DNA of 38,678 nt from Deltaproteobacteria bacterium (GTDB lineage: Bacteria > Myxococcota_A > Polyangia > DRWM01): positions 1-38,678 of the forward strand of contig JAFDER010000062.1 in the NCBI GenBank assembly GCA_019310245.1, read 5' to 3'. Both the position numbers and the translations under genes were made by a program. The notes below the pieces were generated by a model that did no database searches, was not told the DNA's origin, and saw only the letters and a program-made list of their open reading frames with translations. Positions 15,672 to 25,285 of this stretch are shown here, piece by piece. The stretch's first letter is position 1, and each line of letters begins with the position of its first letter.

Positions 15672-18246
15672 CGCGAGCCTCTCCGTCCATGCCGTCTCCG
15701 CCCGGAACCGAGCCGCCTCCGCCTTTTCCGCCCGTGCCGGGGATCCCGGACGAGATCGTTGAGCCCGAGACCGCCGCCGCATATCCCGGATCGCCGGCCC
15801 CCCTGAGGATCACCCACACCCCCACGCTCGAGCCGCCGCAGCCGCCACCCGCTCCACCTCCGGGGCCGCCGGTGCCTCCCGCGCCCCCATGGCCGCCGCG
15901 CGTGGGCGCCGAGAGGCTCAGGGAAGTCCTGAGCTCCCAGGCCAGGTCGCCGCCCGGCAAGCCTGCGCCCGAGATGCCGCCCCCACCTCCCGCGCCTCCG
16001 GTTCCTCCGGACCCCCCCTCTCCGGGGAAGATGGACAGGTTCTCGAACGTGGGCAGAGGCGCCACCGAGGGAGGCGTCCCGATCCAGGTGTGCTCGATCA
16101 CGAGCCCCACGGCCGGCGCTCCCGTCTCGCCCTTGTCTCCTCCCTGACCGCCGCATCCGCCAGCCCCGCCTCCGCCGCCGCCGCCTCCGAGTCCGTCGGG
16201 GAACTCGCACTCCACGTCGTACCACTCGATGTGCACGCCGCCTCCGGCCCCGCCGCCGCCGCCGCCGCCGCCCGGGCCTCCCGCCGTGCCGTCCGTGGGC
16301 CGCACGGGCGTCCAGACGCCGCTCGAGAGATCGCCCATGGGATCCCAGCACCCGTCGCCAGCAACGCCGGCGACGCCGTCGCCGCCGTTGGCGCCGTCGC
16401 CCGCCACGCGCCAGTCGTAGGGGACCGTGAAGTCGGACAGGCCGCAGCAGATCCACGATGGGCAGGAAGTGAAGATCGGTCCCTGGCTGTCCACGCCTCC
16501 GCTCCCGCCGTGGCCGCCGGGCGCACCCGTGGAGCCGGCCAGGCCGCCCACTCCGCCCTCCTGGCTCGAGGAGAAGGCGGGGCATTCGGCGTGTCCACCG
16601 CGGCCTCCCGACACGTCCCGGCCATCACAGCGGTTCGAGCCTCCATCACCTCCCAGCACCCTGTTGGAGGTTCCGGGGATGCACTGGTGGACGGTGTCTT
16701 CTATCGAGGCGCGGATGGGGTCGCCCTCCGAGGAGGAGACGGGCGGCGAGATGCCCGCCCGTCCGTGCGTGCCCGAGGCGCCGGAGCCGGCCCTGCCGGA
16801 GTGGATCTCGAGATTGCGCAGGACGAGCTCGGGACCCGGGGTGGACACGTACATCCCGAAGGTGGGCTGTGATGGCCCGGGCGCGTCGGAGCCCTGGATG
16901 TGCAGGCCCTCGACCACCGTGGTCGTGACGCCGGCGCCGTCCATGACGAGCGCCGCGCCGCCGGGGGCACCCAGCGGGTCGGAGGAGATGAGGAGCGTGA
17001 TGTACCCGTCCGGATCGAGGCCGAGGAAGTCGTTGCGGTACCCGCCGTGGAGCCGCACCCCGTCGGACACGTCGACGATCTCGATGTACGTGCCCGAGAC
17101 CACGAAGACGTCTGGCTTGGGCGCGTCGGATGCGAGGCTGTCGGCGGCGCGCCGCACGGCCTCCGAGATCGTCAAGAGCGGCCTCATCGGACTGCCGGCG
17201 TTGGCGTCGTCTCCGTCCGGCGCCACGTAGAAGCTGCGGCGCACGTTTCCGTCGGCGCCGTCGCAGTTCGTGTCGAGGTCGGGGCCGTACGCGCCCACGG
17301 GACCGGCGGGGTCGTCGAGCGTGGTGATGGTGCACTCGCATCCGTTGGCGATGATGAGATCCGCGTCCACCTCGTCGCCCAGGTGGATGCCGTCGATCGT
17401 GTCGGCGCACAGGAGGTGGCAGATCGGAGCGAAGGGATCGCCGCCGCAGGTCAGGTCCCCGTACGGCACGATGTCGGCCTCGCAGTCGATGCCGCACGCG
17501 CCGCAGTGGTTGATGTGGGAGTAGACGCCCAGATCGTCGACGAAGTCCTCGTCCACCTCCCCGTTGCAGTCGTTGTCCCGGCCGTCGCACTCCTCGGCCG
17601 TTCCGCTGCAGTCCGTGATCACGCCGTCGGTGCACGTTGCGTGCCCCACGCACACCTCGCCCGTCTCCACGATGTCGATGCGGCAGGCCATCTCGAACGC
17701 GTCGCCCGGGCCGCACGAGCAGCTTCCGCCCGACGGCTCGCAGCGGTCGTCACGGCAGGCGTAGCCCGGGGGGCAGCCTCCGGAGATGCACGAGACGGTG
17801 CAGCGGTTCTCGCCCGCGATGAGCGCGCAGCGGGCATCGACGAACCCCCCGCAGTCCTCGTCCTCGAGGCACGTGAGGCACATGTGCGCGTCCCACTGAG
17901 CGCAGGCGCCCGTGGGCAGGGGCTCCCAGCCCGGCTCGCAGCTCAGGGCCATGCAGGTGGGCACGCCGCCGACGAGGCCGCACCGCTCGGCCGTGGCGTG
18001 CGGCACCGCGCCGCTGCAGGCCCGGCCGCACGCCCCGCAGTGCTCGTCCGAGACGTACCGGCCCTCCTCGTCGCGGAAGATCTCGTCGATCTCGCCGTTC
18101 AGGTCGTTGTCGAGCCCGTCGCAGATCTCGGACGTGGTCGGTGGGTTGTCCATCGGCGAGCCGCCCAGCCGGGGCTCGGTGGAGCCGCCACAACATGCGA
18201 TGACGATCGTGACGCACCCAAGGAGCGTCGTGTTGAATGGAGACAT
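15655..18246 (-). CDS. Large surface lipoprotein, tandem paralog of the downstream gene
   Basis: Start MSPFNTTLLGCVTIVIACCGGSTEPRLGG at 18246; CDGLDNDLNGEIDEIFRDEEGRY; CDGRDNDCNGEVDEDFVDDLGVY; FYVAPDGDDANAGSPMRPLLTISEAVRRA; Gly-rich C-terminus. Confidence 0.85.
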   Translation of the reverse strand: MSPFNTTLLGCVTIVIACCGGSTEPRLGGSPMDNPPTTSEICDGLDNDLNGEIDEIFRDEEGRYVSDEHCGACGRACSGAVPHATAERCGLVGGVPTCMALSCEPGWEPLPTGACAQWDAHMCLTCLEDEDCGGFVDARCALIAGENRCTVSCISGGCPPGYACRDDRCEPSGGSCSCGPGDAFEMACRIDIVETGEVCVGHATCTDGVITDCSGTAEECDGRDNDCNGEVDEDFVDDLGVYSHINHCGACGIDCEADIVPYGDLTCGGDPFAPICHLLCADTIDGIHLGDEVDADLIIANGCECTITTLDDPAGPVGAYGPDLDTNCDGADGNVRRSFYVAPDGDDANAGSPMRPLLTISEAVRRAADSLASDAPKPDVFVVSGTYIEIVDVSDGVRLHGGYRNDFLGLDPDGYITLLISSDPLGAPGGAALVMDGAGVTTTVVEGLHIQGSDAPGPSQPTFGMYVSTPGPELVLRNLEIHSGRAGSGASGTHGRAGISPPVSSSEGDPIRASIEDTVHQCIPGTSNRVLGGDGGSNRCDGRDVSGGRGGHAECPAFSSSQEGGVGGLAGSTGAPGGHGGSGGVDSQGPIFTSCPSWICCGLSDFTVPYDWRVAGDGANGGDGVAGVAGDGCWDPMGDLSSGVWTPVRPTDGTAGGPGGGGGGGGAGGGVHIEWYDVECEFPDGLGGGGGGGGAGGCGGQGGDKGETGAPAVGLVIEHTWIGTPPSVAPLPTFENLSIFPGEGGSGGTGGAGGGGGISGAGLPGGDLAWELRTSLSLSAPTRGGHGGAGGTGGPGGGAGGGCGGSSVGVWVILRGAGDPGYAAAVSGSTISSGIPGTGGKGGGGSVPGGDGMDGEARDVVVE
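16251..16272. repeat. (GCC)n triplet tract encoding poly-Gly on the minus strand
   Basis: cgccgccgccgccgccgccgcc read directly; encodes the GGGGGG run in the paralog. Confidence 0.8.
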
Positions 18247-18426
18247 GGCCTCACAATATATCACCGGGATGGCGGGGCAGCCAGCCTCCCCGACTTCAAC
18301 GGCAATGGTCCTGTCTGTTATGTTCCTTCCCGGATGGTTTCGGTTGCATTTCTGGCGTGTTGGAGCCTCGGGGCGCGCCGGCGTCTTGTAAGGAGGGTCT
18401 GCCCTGATGTAGATTGGGGCCGGTCC

Positions 18427-19497
18427 ATGACACCCATCCGCATCGAATCCGTCTCCAAGAGGTTCGGACGGACCGTGGCCATCGACTCGGTCAGCCTCGA
18501 CATCGGGGAGGGCGAGATCTTCTTCCTCCTGGGACCCTCGGGGTGCGGAAAGACCACCCTCCTGAGGGTCGTCGCCGGCCTGGAGGTGCCGGACGAGGGG
18601 CGCGTCTTCCTGGGCGAGACCGACGTCACGGATCTGCCGGCCCGGCTCAGGGAGGCGGTCATGGTGTTCCAGAGCTACGCCCTGTGGCCGCACATGAGCG
18701 TGGAGCGCAACGTGAGCTTCGGCCTCGAGGTCCGGTCGGTCCCGCGGGCGGAGCGCGAGAGATCCGTCCGTCGCGCTCTCGAGCAGGTGAAGCTCGAGGC
18801 CCTCGCCGCACGCAAGCCGGGTCAGCTCTCCGGCGGACAGCAGCAGCGCGTCGCGCTCGCGCGCGCCCTCGTGGTCAAGCCGAGGGTCCTGCTCCTCGAC
18901 GAGCCGCTCTCGAACCTGGACGCGGCACTGCGCAGCGAGATGCGCGGGGAGATACGCCGGCTGTGCAACGAGGCCGGGCTCACGGCCCTGTACGTCACGC
19001 ACGACCAGCACGAGGCCCTGGCCGTTGCGGATCGCATCGCCCTCCTCGACGCGGGGCGCATCGTGCAGGTGGGCACCCCTCGCGAGATCTACACGCGGCC
19101 CGCGAGCCGCTTCGCGGCCGAGTTCATGGGAGTGACCAACATCATCGAAGCCCGGGTCGCCGGGCTCGACCCCGCCCTGCTCGAGACGGCTCTCGGCACG
19201 TTCGGCGCCACCCGTCTTCCCGTGGGGATCGCGGCGGGAGACGCGGCGCTCGTCTCCGTGAGGCCCGAGGCCTGGAGGCGCGGAAAAGGTACGCATGGCG
19301 TGAGCGGCCGTGTCGCCACGGTCGCGTTTCTGGGGGATCATGCCGAGTACGTGGTCGAGGCCGAGGGGGGGCGTGCACTCAGGGTCACCGAGCGGGGACC
19401 CGGCACGGGAGTGTTCGAGGCGGGTGACATGCTGGAGCTGCACGTGGATCCCGTGGACGTGCTGGTGCTGCCGGCGGGGCCCGGGGAGCCGGAGTGA
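18427..19497 (+). CDS. ABC transporter ATP-binding protein (iron(III)-type importer)
   Basis: Walker A GPSGCGKTT, signature LSGGQQQR, Walker B VLLLDEPLSNLD, C-terminal TOBE-like region. Confidence 0.92.
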   Translation: MTPIRIESVSKRFGRTVAIDSVSLDIGEGEIFFLLGPSGCGKTTLLRVVAGLEVPDEGRVFLGETDVTDLPARLREAVMVFQSYALWPHMSVERNVSFGLEVRSVPRAERERSVRRALEQVKLEALAARKPGQLSGGQQQRVALARALVVKPRVLLLDEPLSNLDAALRSEMRGEIRRLCNEAGLTALYVTHDQHEALAVADRIALLDAGRIVQVGTPREIYTRPASRFAAEFMGVTNIIEARVAGLDPALLETALGTFGATRLPVGIAAGDAALVSVRPEAWRRGKGTHGVSGRVATVAFLGDHAEYVVEAEGGRALRVTERGPGTGVFEAGDMLELHVDPVDVLVLPAGPGEPE

Positions 19498-20846
19498 GGC
19501 CCGCGCTCCGTGCCTGGGCCTGCCTCATCGCGGCGCTCGCGGCCCCGTCCTGCCGCGAGCCCGTCGCACGCGAGGCGGATCCTGACACCCTCGTGGTCAT
19601 CTCGCCGCACGACGAGGCCATCCGCGAGGAGTTCACCATCGCGTTCGAGAAAGCCGAGCGCGAGGCCGGCTTCGAGGGCCGCCTCAGGTGGCAGCCCGCG
19701 CGGGGCACGGGCAACATCTTGAAGCTGCTCGAGAGCGAGTTCAGCGCGGCCCGGCAGGGCCGGCCCGTGGGGATCGACGTGCTGTTCGGCGGCGGACCGC
19801 CGGCATTCGAGAAGGCCCGCAAGTCCGGATTCCTCGAGCCCGTCGAGGTGGATCCCGCGCTGCTCGAGGCCTTCCCCGAGCGGTGGGGTGGAATCGCCTA
19901 CAGGGATCCGGGCGGTTCCTGGTACGGTGCCACGGTCAACGGGTTCGGCATCCTGTTCCACAGGAAGGGCCATCGCGAGAGGGGGTGGCCCGAGCCCCGG
20001 GCCTGGGCCGATCTGGCCCATCCGCGCTATGCGGGCTCCGTCGAGCTTGCCGACGCCACGGTGAGCGGGAGCGCCCAGGCGGCCTACGAGATGATCCTGC
20101 AGCAGCACGGGTGGGAGAGGGGCTGGCCACTGCTTCACCGCATCGGAGCCAACGCCTCCAGCTTCCCCCGCTCGGGCTCGGACGTTGTGCGCGACGTGAG
20201 CGCCGGGCAGGTGCTCGCGGGCATGACCATCGACTTCTACGCCTACACGCAGATCGATCACGTCGGAGACGACGTTTTGGGCTTCAATGCGCCCAGGGGC
20301 GGGACGGCCTACACGCCAGACCCCATCGCCGTTCTCAGGGGCACGCCGCGCCGCGCCATGGCCGTCCGGTTCGTCGAGTTCGTGCTCTCGGAGAGGGGGC
20401 AGAGGCTCTGGGCTTCTCCCGTGGGCGCCAGGCACGGCCCCGTGAAGAATGCTCTGTTCCGGCCGCCGATACTGCCTGCGCTCTACGGTCCCGGGGAGAA
20501 GATCGTCATCAGGTCCGACCCGTACGGGGACTCGGAGGGGTTCACGCTGGACGAGAAGATGTTCGAGCGCCGCTCGCGGCTCATCGGGCCCCTGCTCAAG
20601 GTCTCCTGCATCCAGCTCAAGGAGCCCCTGCGCAGGGCCTGGGAGGCCGTGCGGGCAAATCCCGGGGACGCGAGGCTCTCCGAGCTCTTCGATGCCCTGC
20701 CCTTCAGCGAGGCCGAGGGGCTGGCGCACGCCGACGCCCTGTCCGATCCGATCACGGTCGAGAAGCTCGAGGAGAGCTGGTACCGCTTCTTCAAGGGCAA
20801 CTACCAGGAGATCGTCCGCCTCGCCGCCGGAGGCGGCGGTGAGTAG
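19494..20846 (+). CDS. Extracellular solute-binding lipoprotein, Fe(III) ABC transporter type
   Basis: GTG start; signal LIAALAAPSC lipobox-like; VVISPHDEAIREEFTIAFEK; overlaps ATPase stop. Confidence 0.85.
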   Translation: MRPALRAWACLIAALAAPSCREPVAREADPDTLVVISPHDEAIREEFTIAFEKAEREAGFEGRLRWQPARGTGNILKLLESEFSAARQGRPVGIDVLFGGGPPAFEKARKSGFLEPVEVDPALLEAFPERWGGIAYRDPGGSWYGATVNGFGILFHRKGHRERGWPEPRAWADLAHPRYAGSVELADATVSGSAQAAYEMILQQHGWERGWPLLHRIGANASSFPRSGSDVVRDVSAGQVLAGMTIDFYAYTQIDHVGDDVLGFNAPRGGTAYTPDPIAVLRGTPRRAMAVRFVEFVLSERGQRLWASPVGARHGPVKNALFRPPILPALYGPGEKIVIRSDPYGDSEGFTLDEKMFERRSRLIGPLLKVSCIQLKEPLRRAWEAVRANPGDARLSELFDALPFSEAEGLAHADALSDPITVEKLEESWYRFFKGNYQEIVRLAAGGGGE

Positions 20847-22539
20847 GCGTTCCGGCGCACAGGTCCTGTGCCTGCTGCTCCTTGCCGCCCTGGCCGCTCT
20901 TCTGGTCCTGCCCATCCTCAAGGTGGTGGCCTCCGGGTTCCAGACCGGTGGACGGTTCAGCCTCTTCTTCGTGATCAATGCCTTCAGTCGCGAGGTCTAC
21001 AGGCAGGGGCTCGTCAACTCGCTCATGATCGGCCTGTGCGTCACCGTGCTCACCGCCCTCATTTCCATCCCGCTCGCCCTCATCTCGCACCGGTTCGACT
21101 TCACGGCCAAGAAGCTGTTCTCGGCCGTCGTGCTCGTGCCCATGATCCTGCCGCCGTTCGTGGGAGCCATCGGCCTGCGCCGCATGCTGGCGCGCGAGGG
21201 AGGTCCCGTCAACCTGATGCTGTCGCACCTCGGCCTCGTCGATCCTCTGAACCCTCCCAACTGGCTCGGCGAGCACGCCTTCTGGGCCGTCGTGATCCTC
21301 GAGGCCCTGCACCTCTACCCAATCTTCCTGCTCAACATCCAGGCCGCGCTCGCCAACATCGACCCCACGCTCGAGCAGGCCTCCGAGAACCTCGGGGCGG
21401 GACCTCTGAGGACCTTTCGCAGGGTGACCCTTCCCCTGATGCGTCCCGGGCTCTTTGCCGGTGGCTCGATCGTCTTCATCTGGAGCTTCACCGAGCTGGG
21501 CACGCCTCTCATGTTCGATTTCAACGAGGTGGCCCCCGTGCAGGTGTTCCACGGGCTTCACCACATCGACATCCATCCCCAGCCGTACGCACTCGTCGTG
21601 ATCCTGCTCGCGGTCTCCGTGCTCGTCTACCTCGTCGGCAAGCTCCTGCTCGGCCGCTCCTCGTTCGCCATGGTGGTCAAGGCGGGCGCGGTCTCGCGCA
21701 CCCGCAGGCTCGGCCCGCTCTTGTCCCTTGCCGCTGCTGCGCCGTTTATCGTCGTGTTCTGCCTCGCCGTGGTTCCGCACGCGGGAGTGATCCTCCTCAG
21801 CGTGGCCGACAAGTGGCAAGGCACGCTCCTGCCCGCCGCGTGGACCGCGGCCCACCACGGGGAGGCGCTCACGAGCCCCGTGAGCCTGCCGGCCGTGCTC
21901 AACAGCCTGCGTTACGCCTCGCTGAGCATGATCGTCGACCTCATCATCGGCTTCGCGGTGGCCTACGTCGTGGTCCGCACGCGCGCCTTCGGCCGCACCG
22001 CCCTGGACGCGCTCTCCATGCTGCCGCTTGCCGTTCCGGGCATCGTCATGGCCTTCGGGTACATCGCCCTCACGCGCCCCGGAGGCATGCTCGCAGCGCT
22101 GGACCCGCGCTCCACGGATCCGACGGTCCTGCTGATCATCGCCTACGCGGTGCGCCGGCTGCCCTACGTGGTACGCAGCTGCGCCGCCGGGCTCGAGCAG
22201 ACCTCCGTCACGCTCGAGGAGGCGGCACGCAACCTGGGGGCGGGGGCCCTGCGCACCATCGGCCGCATCACCGTCCCGCTCGTCATGGCCAATCTCGTGG
22301 CCGCGGCCCTGCTGGCGTTCAGCTTCGCCGTGCTCGAGGTTTCCGACAGCCTGATCCTCGCCTACTGGCCGGAGGACTACCCCGTCACCAAGGCAATCTG
22401 GGAGCTGAGCTTCCGGCTCCAGCACGGGGAGGCCATCGCCTCGGCCCTGGGCGTGTGGGGCATGCTCCTCTTGGCCGCCACGATCTTCATCGCCTCGCGC
22501 ATTCTCGGCAAGCGGCTCGGGGCCCTGTTTCGCTTCTAG
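20839..22539 (+). CDS. Fused double-domain ABC transporter permease (FbpB-like)
   Basis: GTG start overlapping SBP stop; two EAA-type loops: EQASENLGAGPLRTFRRVTLPLM and EEAARNLGAGALRTIGRITVPLV; many TM segments. Confidence 0.9.
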   Translation: MSRRSGAQVLCLLLLAALAALLVLPILKVVASGFQTGGRFSLFFVINAFSREVYRQGLVNSLMIGLCVTVLTALISIPLALISHRFDFTAKKLFSAVVLVPMILPPFVGAIGLRRMLAREGGPVNLMLSHLGLVDPLNPPNWLGEHAFWAVVILEALHLYPIFLLNIQAALANIDPTLEQASENLGAGPLRTFRRVTLPLMRPGLFAGGSIVFIWSFTELGTPLMFDFNEVAPVQVFHGLHHIDIHPQPYALVVILLAVSVLVYLVGKLLLGRSSFAMVVKAGAVSRTRRLGPLLSLAAAAPFIVVFCLAVVPHAGVILLSVADKWQGTLLPAAWTAAHHGEALTSPVSLPAVLNSLRYASLSMIVDLIIGFAVAYVVVRTRAFGRTALDALSMLPLAVPGIVMAFGYIALTRPGGMLAALDPRSTDPTVLLIIAYAVRRLPYVVRSCAAGLEQTSVTLEEAARNLGAGALRTIGRITVPLVMANLVAAALLAFSFAVLEVSDSLILAYWPEDYPVTKAIWELSFRLQHGEAIASALGVWGMLLLAATIFIASRILGKRLGALFRF

Positions 22540-22593
22540 CACTGCTATTTCCTGCCGGGTTGTGGTAATCTTTCACGTCCTGGGGAGGGGTCG

Positions 22594-25275
22594 ATGACCA
22601 CCAGCAACCCTCAAGGCGAGCCCCCCTATGACGGGCCAGCCGGCAAGACGCAGTCTCGGTACGCGATCTACAACTGCAGGTGCGGCAACAGGTTCGCCCT
22701 CGAGGTCTTCACCTCCATCGACGTGTCCGAGCGTGCCGATCTCGTGCAGACGCTCATCGACGGCAACCTGAACCGGGGCGCATGCAACGCCTGCGGCGCC
22801 GAGGTGGCCGTCGAGACGCAGTGCGTCCTGCACGACCCGGTGAAGCGCAGACTCATCCTCTTCATTCCGGACAAGGACAGGCACCTCGAGCTCGAGGCCC
22901 GCGCGGATCTCCTCAAGAGCCTGGCCGCCGATCCTTCGGGCGGCCTGCCCTCCTACGTGGTCGGCTTCGAGGTGGCGTTCGGACCCAATGGGATCCGTGA
23001 CTCGCTGGAAAAGGGGCCCGTACAGGCCTCCTCGCCGGATCTGGAGAAGCGCGAGAAGGAGGTGGAGGAGCAGCGGGTGAAGCTGGATTCCGATCTGCAG
23101 GAGCTCGAGGCCGGGCAGGGCCGCCTGCTCGAGAGCGAGGCGGCGCTCGAGCACAAGGCCGCCGAGATGGTCGGTCTCGAGAAGGAGCTGCAGCGGCAGG
23201 CGCAGGAGCTCGAGATCCGCAAGAAGGAGGTCGAGGAGTTCGCGCACCAGCTCGACATGAAGCAGTCCTCGTTCCGGATCGAGGAGACGGTGATGCAGGG
23301 CAGCGGACGCTTCGCCAAGGAGACCGGGGGGAAGGCCGCCGATCATCAGTGGTTCCCCGGCGATTCCGCGCAGGACTCGCCCAACCTCCAGGAGTCCGTC
23401 GAGCAGGCTCTGCCCGACTTCGACGAGCCCGAGGAGACGCCCACGGGCGAGAGGGGCGGCGGCAAGATCCCCGTTTCCGACGACGACGTCGTCGAGGAGG
23501 CCTCGATCGTGAGCGAGGAGGCCATCGTCGAGGAGAGGTCAATAGAGGAGAAGGTTCCCGCGTTCTCGCCTCCGCCGTCACACCCGGCACCCGACGTCGA
23601 GCCGGTGGCTGAAGCCGTGCCACACGCGGTCAAGGAACCGGCCAAGAGGAAGCCCGGCAAGGTGGACGACGAGGTGCTCGCGGCCCTCGCCCTTCCCGGG
23701 CGCCGGCTTGCGAGGCTGGCGGGGGACGACGTGGACCTCTTCGCCCTGACCGTCGAGGTGTCCCTGCTGGACTCCGTGAAGAAATCCTCCGTCAGGTTCC
23801 GCGTGCACATGATCGAGGACCCGAACGGATACCCCTGGGTGGTGATGAGCGCCGCGGTGCGTCCTCCGGGCCGAGAGATCCATCTCTTCAACTGGCTACT
23901 CGACTACCAGGTCCGCACTCATCGCCGCATCCTGGGAAGGCTGGGCGAGAAGTGCAGGGCGCACATCACGCTCGTCTCCTCCTCGATGGACCGGAACGTG
24001 ACGTTCATGACGCGCAACCGCATCGAGGGCAACGTCAAGTCCATCGCCTCGGACCTGGAGCAGTTCTTCCTCGAGCACGCCGCGGTGCCGAGCCCTTCTG
24101 CGGTGGACGAGGGTTCGATCATCCCCCGGTTGCTCGACGAGCTGCGCAAGCCCTTCCCGTTCCACTCGAAGTACGTGGAGCAGCACGTCTCCCTGAGCGG
24201 CACCATCAAGGCTCTCGACGATCTCGTCATGTGGTCCAGCCCGGAGAACGTCCGGAAGCTCGTGCGCATCTACTCCTTTCCGCTCGAGGGGATCGCATCG
24301 ATCAAGCGCCGCGTCCTGACGCGTGCGGTGGAGGCGGGCCTCGACCTGCCGGGCGACCTGCCCGCCGATGCCGTGTCCATGGGCTTCGCGGACGACGACA
24401 CGGCACTCGTGAGCCATTCCCTGAGGGCCTTCCTGGGCGCGGTTCGCTCCGATCACGATCTGAGCGACGGTGAGGTGGGCGACAACTGGACCAGGCTCGT
24501 CGAAGCGGCGGCCCGCCGCGACGTGCCGCTGGATCTTGAGGTGGCCGAGGTGGCCGTCGACTACGTTCGCGCCGTGGGAGGTGACGTCTCGTTCGGTGCC
24601 GAGGTGGCCCTGCTCGACGCCACGGACGTGGCCGACCTGGACAGGGAGGTCCTGCTCAGGTGGCTGTACCGGCTGTCGCGACGCGCCGAGGCGGCCGTGG
24701 AGCTTCTGCGCCGCGAGGACTCCGAGGCCTTCCCGTTCGTGACCGACGCTGTCAAGCTCATGGGTCCCGACGACCTCCTGCACGTCGTGCCCTGCATCCT
24801 CGCGGGCTCCGACGACGAAGGCGAGGGATTCTTCATGAGCAGCCTCAAGTCGGACCGCAGGGAGCTCAGGCTCGCGTCGGCGCTGGCGCTGGGCAAGCTC
24901 GGCCTGCGTTCCGCCGTGGTCCCGCTGATCAACGTCCTGTGCGAGCACCAGGAACCGGACTGGAAGATCGAGGCCGAGATCCTCTCGCGCTTCGGCATGG
25001 CCGCCATCAGGACGGTGGAGCAGTTCCTGCGCAACCCGCGGGGGTGCGAGGACAGGCTCGTGTTCCTCGCCGCGGCCCTTGCCTTGACGCGCTGCAACAA
25101 GCAGGTCAAGGATCTTGCCGACGAGAGAGACCCCGTGCTGGCCTCGCTCGCCAAGCAGGCGGTCGCGATGAAGCCGCGCGTGAAGTCCGAGATCGAGGGG
25201 CTTCTCGCCGGTGAGACGGACGATCCCCTGCTCCTGTTCGTCAGGGCCATGGACGCCAGGCTGTCGGGGGACTAG
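22594..25275 (+). CDS. CpXC-domain protein with coiled coil and C-terminal HEAT-like repeats
   Basis: YNCRCGNRFALEVFTSIDVSERADLVQTLIDGNLNRGACNACGAEVAVETQCVLHDPVKRRLILFIPDKD (CpXC pattern), heptad-rich region, HEAT-like LRLASALALGKLGLRSAVVPLINVL. Confidence 0.8.
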   Translation: MTTSNPQGEPPYDGPAGKTQSRYAIYNCRCGNRFALEVFTSIDVSERADLVQTLIDGNLNRGACNACGAEVAVETQCVLHDPVKRRLILFIPDKDRHLELEARADLLKSLAADPSGGLPSYVVGFEVAFGPNGIRDSLEKGPVQASSPDLEKREKEVEEQRVKLDSDLQELEAGQGRLLESEAALEHKAAEMVGLEKELQRQAQELEIRKKEVEEFAHQLDMKQSSFRIEETVMQGSGRFAKETGGKAADHQWFPGDSAQDSPNLQESVEQALPDFDEPEETPTGERGGGKIPVSDDDVVEEASIVSEEAIVEERSIEEKVPAFSPPPSHPAPDVEPVAEAVPHAVKEPAKRKPGKVDDEVLAALALPGRRLARLAGDDVDLFALTVEVSLLDSVKKSSVRFRVHMIEDPNGYPWVVMSAAVRPPGREIHLFNWLLDYQVRTHRRILGRLGEKCRAHITLVSSSMDRNVTFMTRNRIEGNVKSIASDLEQFFLEHAAVPSPSAVDEGSIIPRLLDELRKPFPFHSKYVEQHVSLSGTIKALDDLVMWSSPENVRKLVRIYSFPLEGIASIKRRVLTRAVEAGLDLPGDLPADAVSMGFADDDTALVSHSLRAFLGAVRSDHDLSDGEVGDNWTRLVEAAARRDVPLDLEVAEVAVDYVRAVGGDVSFGAEVALLDATDVADLDREVLLRWLYRLSRRAEAAVELLRREDSEAFPFVTDAVKLMGPDDLLHVVPCILAGSDDEGEGFFMSSLKSDRRELRLASALALGKLGLRSAVVPLINVLCEHQEPDWKIEAEILSRFGMAAIRTVEQFLRNPRGCEDRLVFLAAALALTRCNKQVKDLADERDPVLASLAKQAVAMKPRVKSEIEGLLAGETDDPLLLFVRAMDARLSGD

Positions 25276-25285
25276 GTTCTACGCG

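Noticed and set aside
13089-18246. CRISPR or DNA-level tandem array in the Gly-rich regions
   Set aside because: Repetition is at codon/peptide level (GGX) without regular repeat-spacer units.
16900-18426. N-terminal part of the 865-aa plus-strand ORF upstream of the ABC ATPase
   Set aside because: Antisense to the MopE-like protein; the real ATPase starts at ATG 18427 within this ORF.
20791-22542. 583-aa minus-strand ORF opposite the permease
   Set aside because: Charged His/Glu/Arg-rich shadow of a hydrophobic gene.
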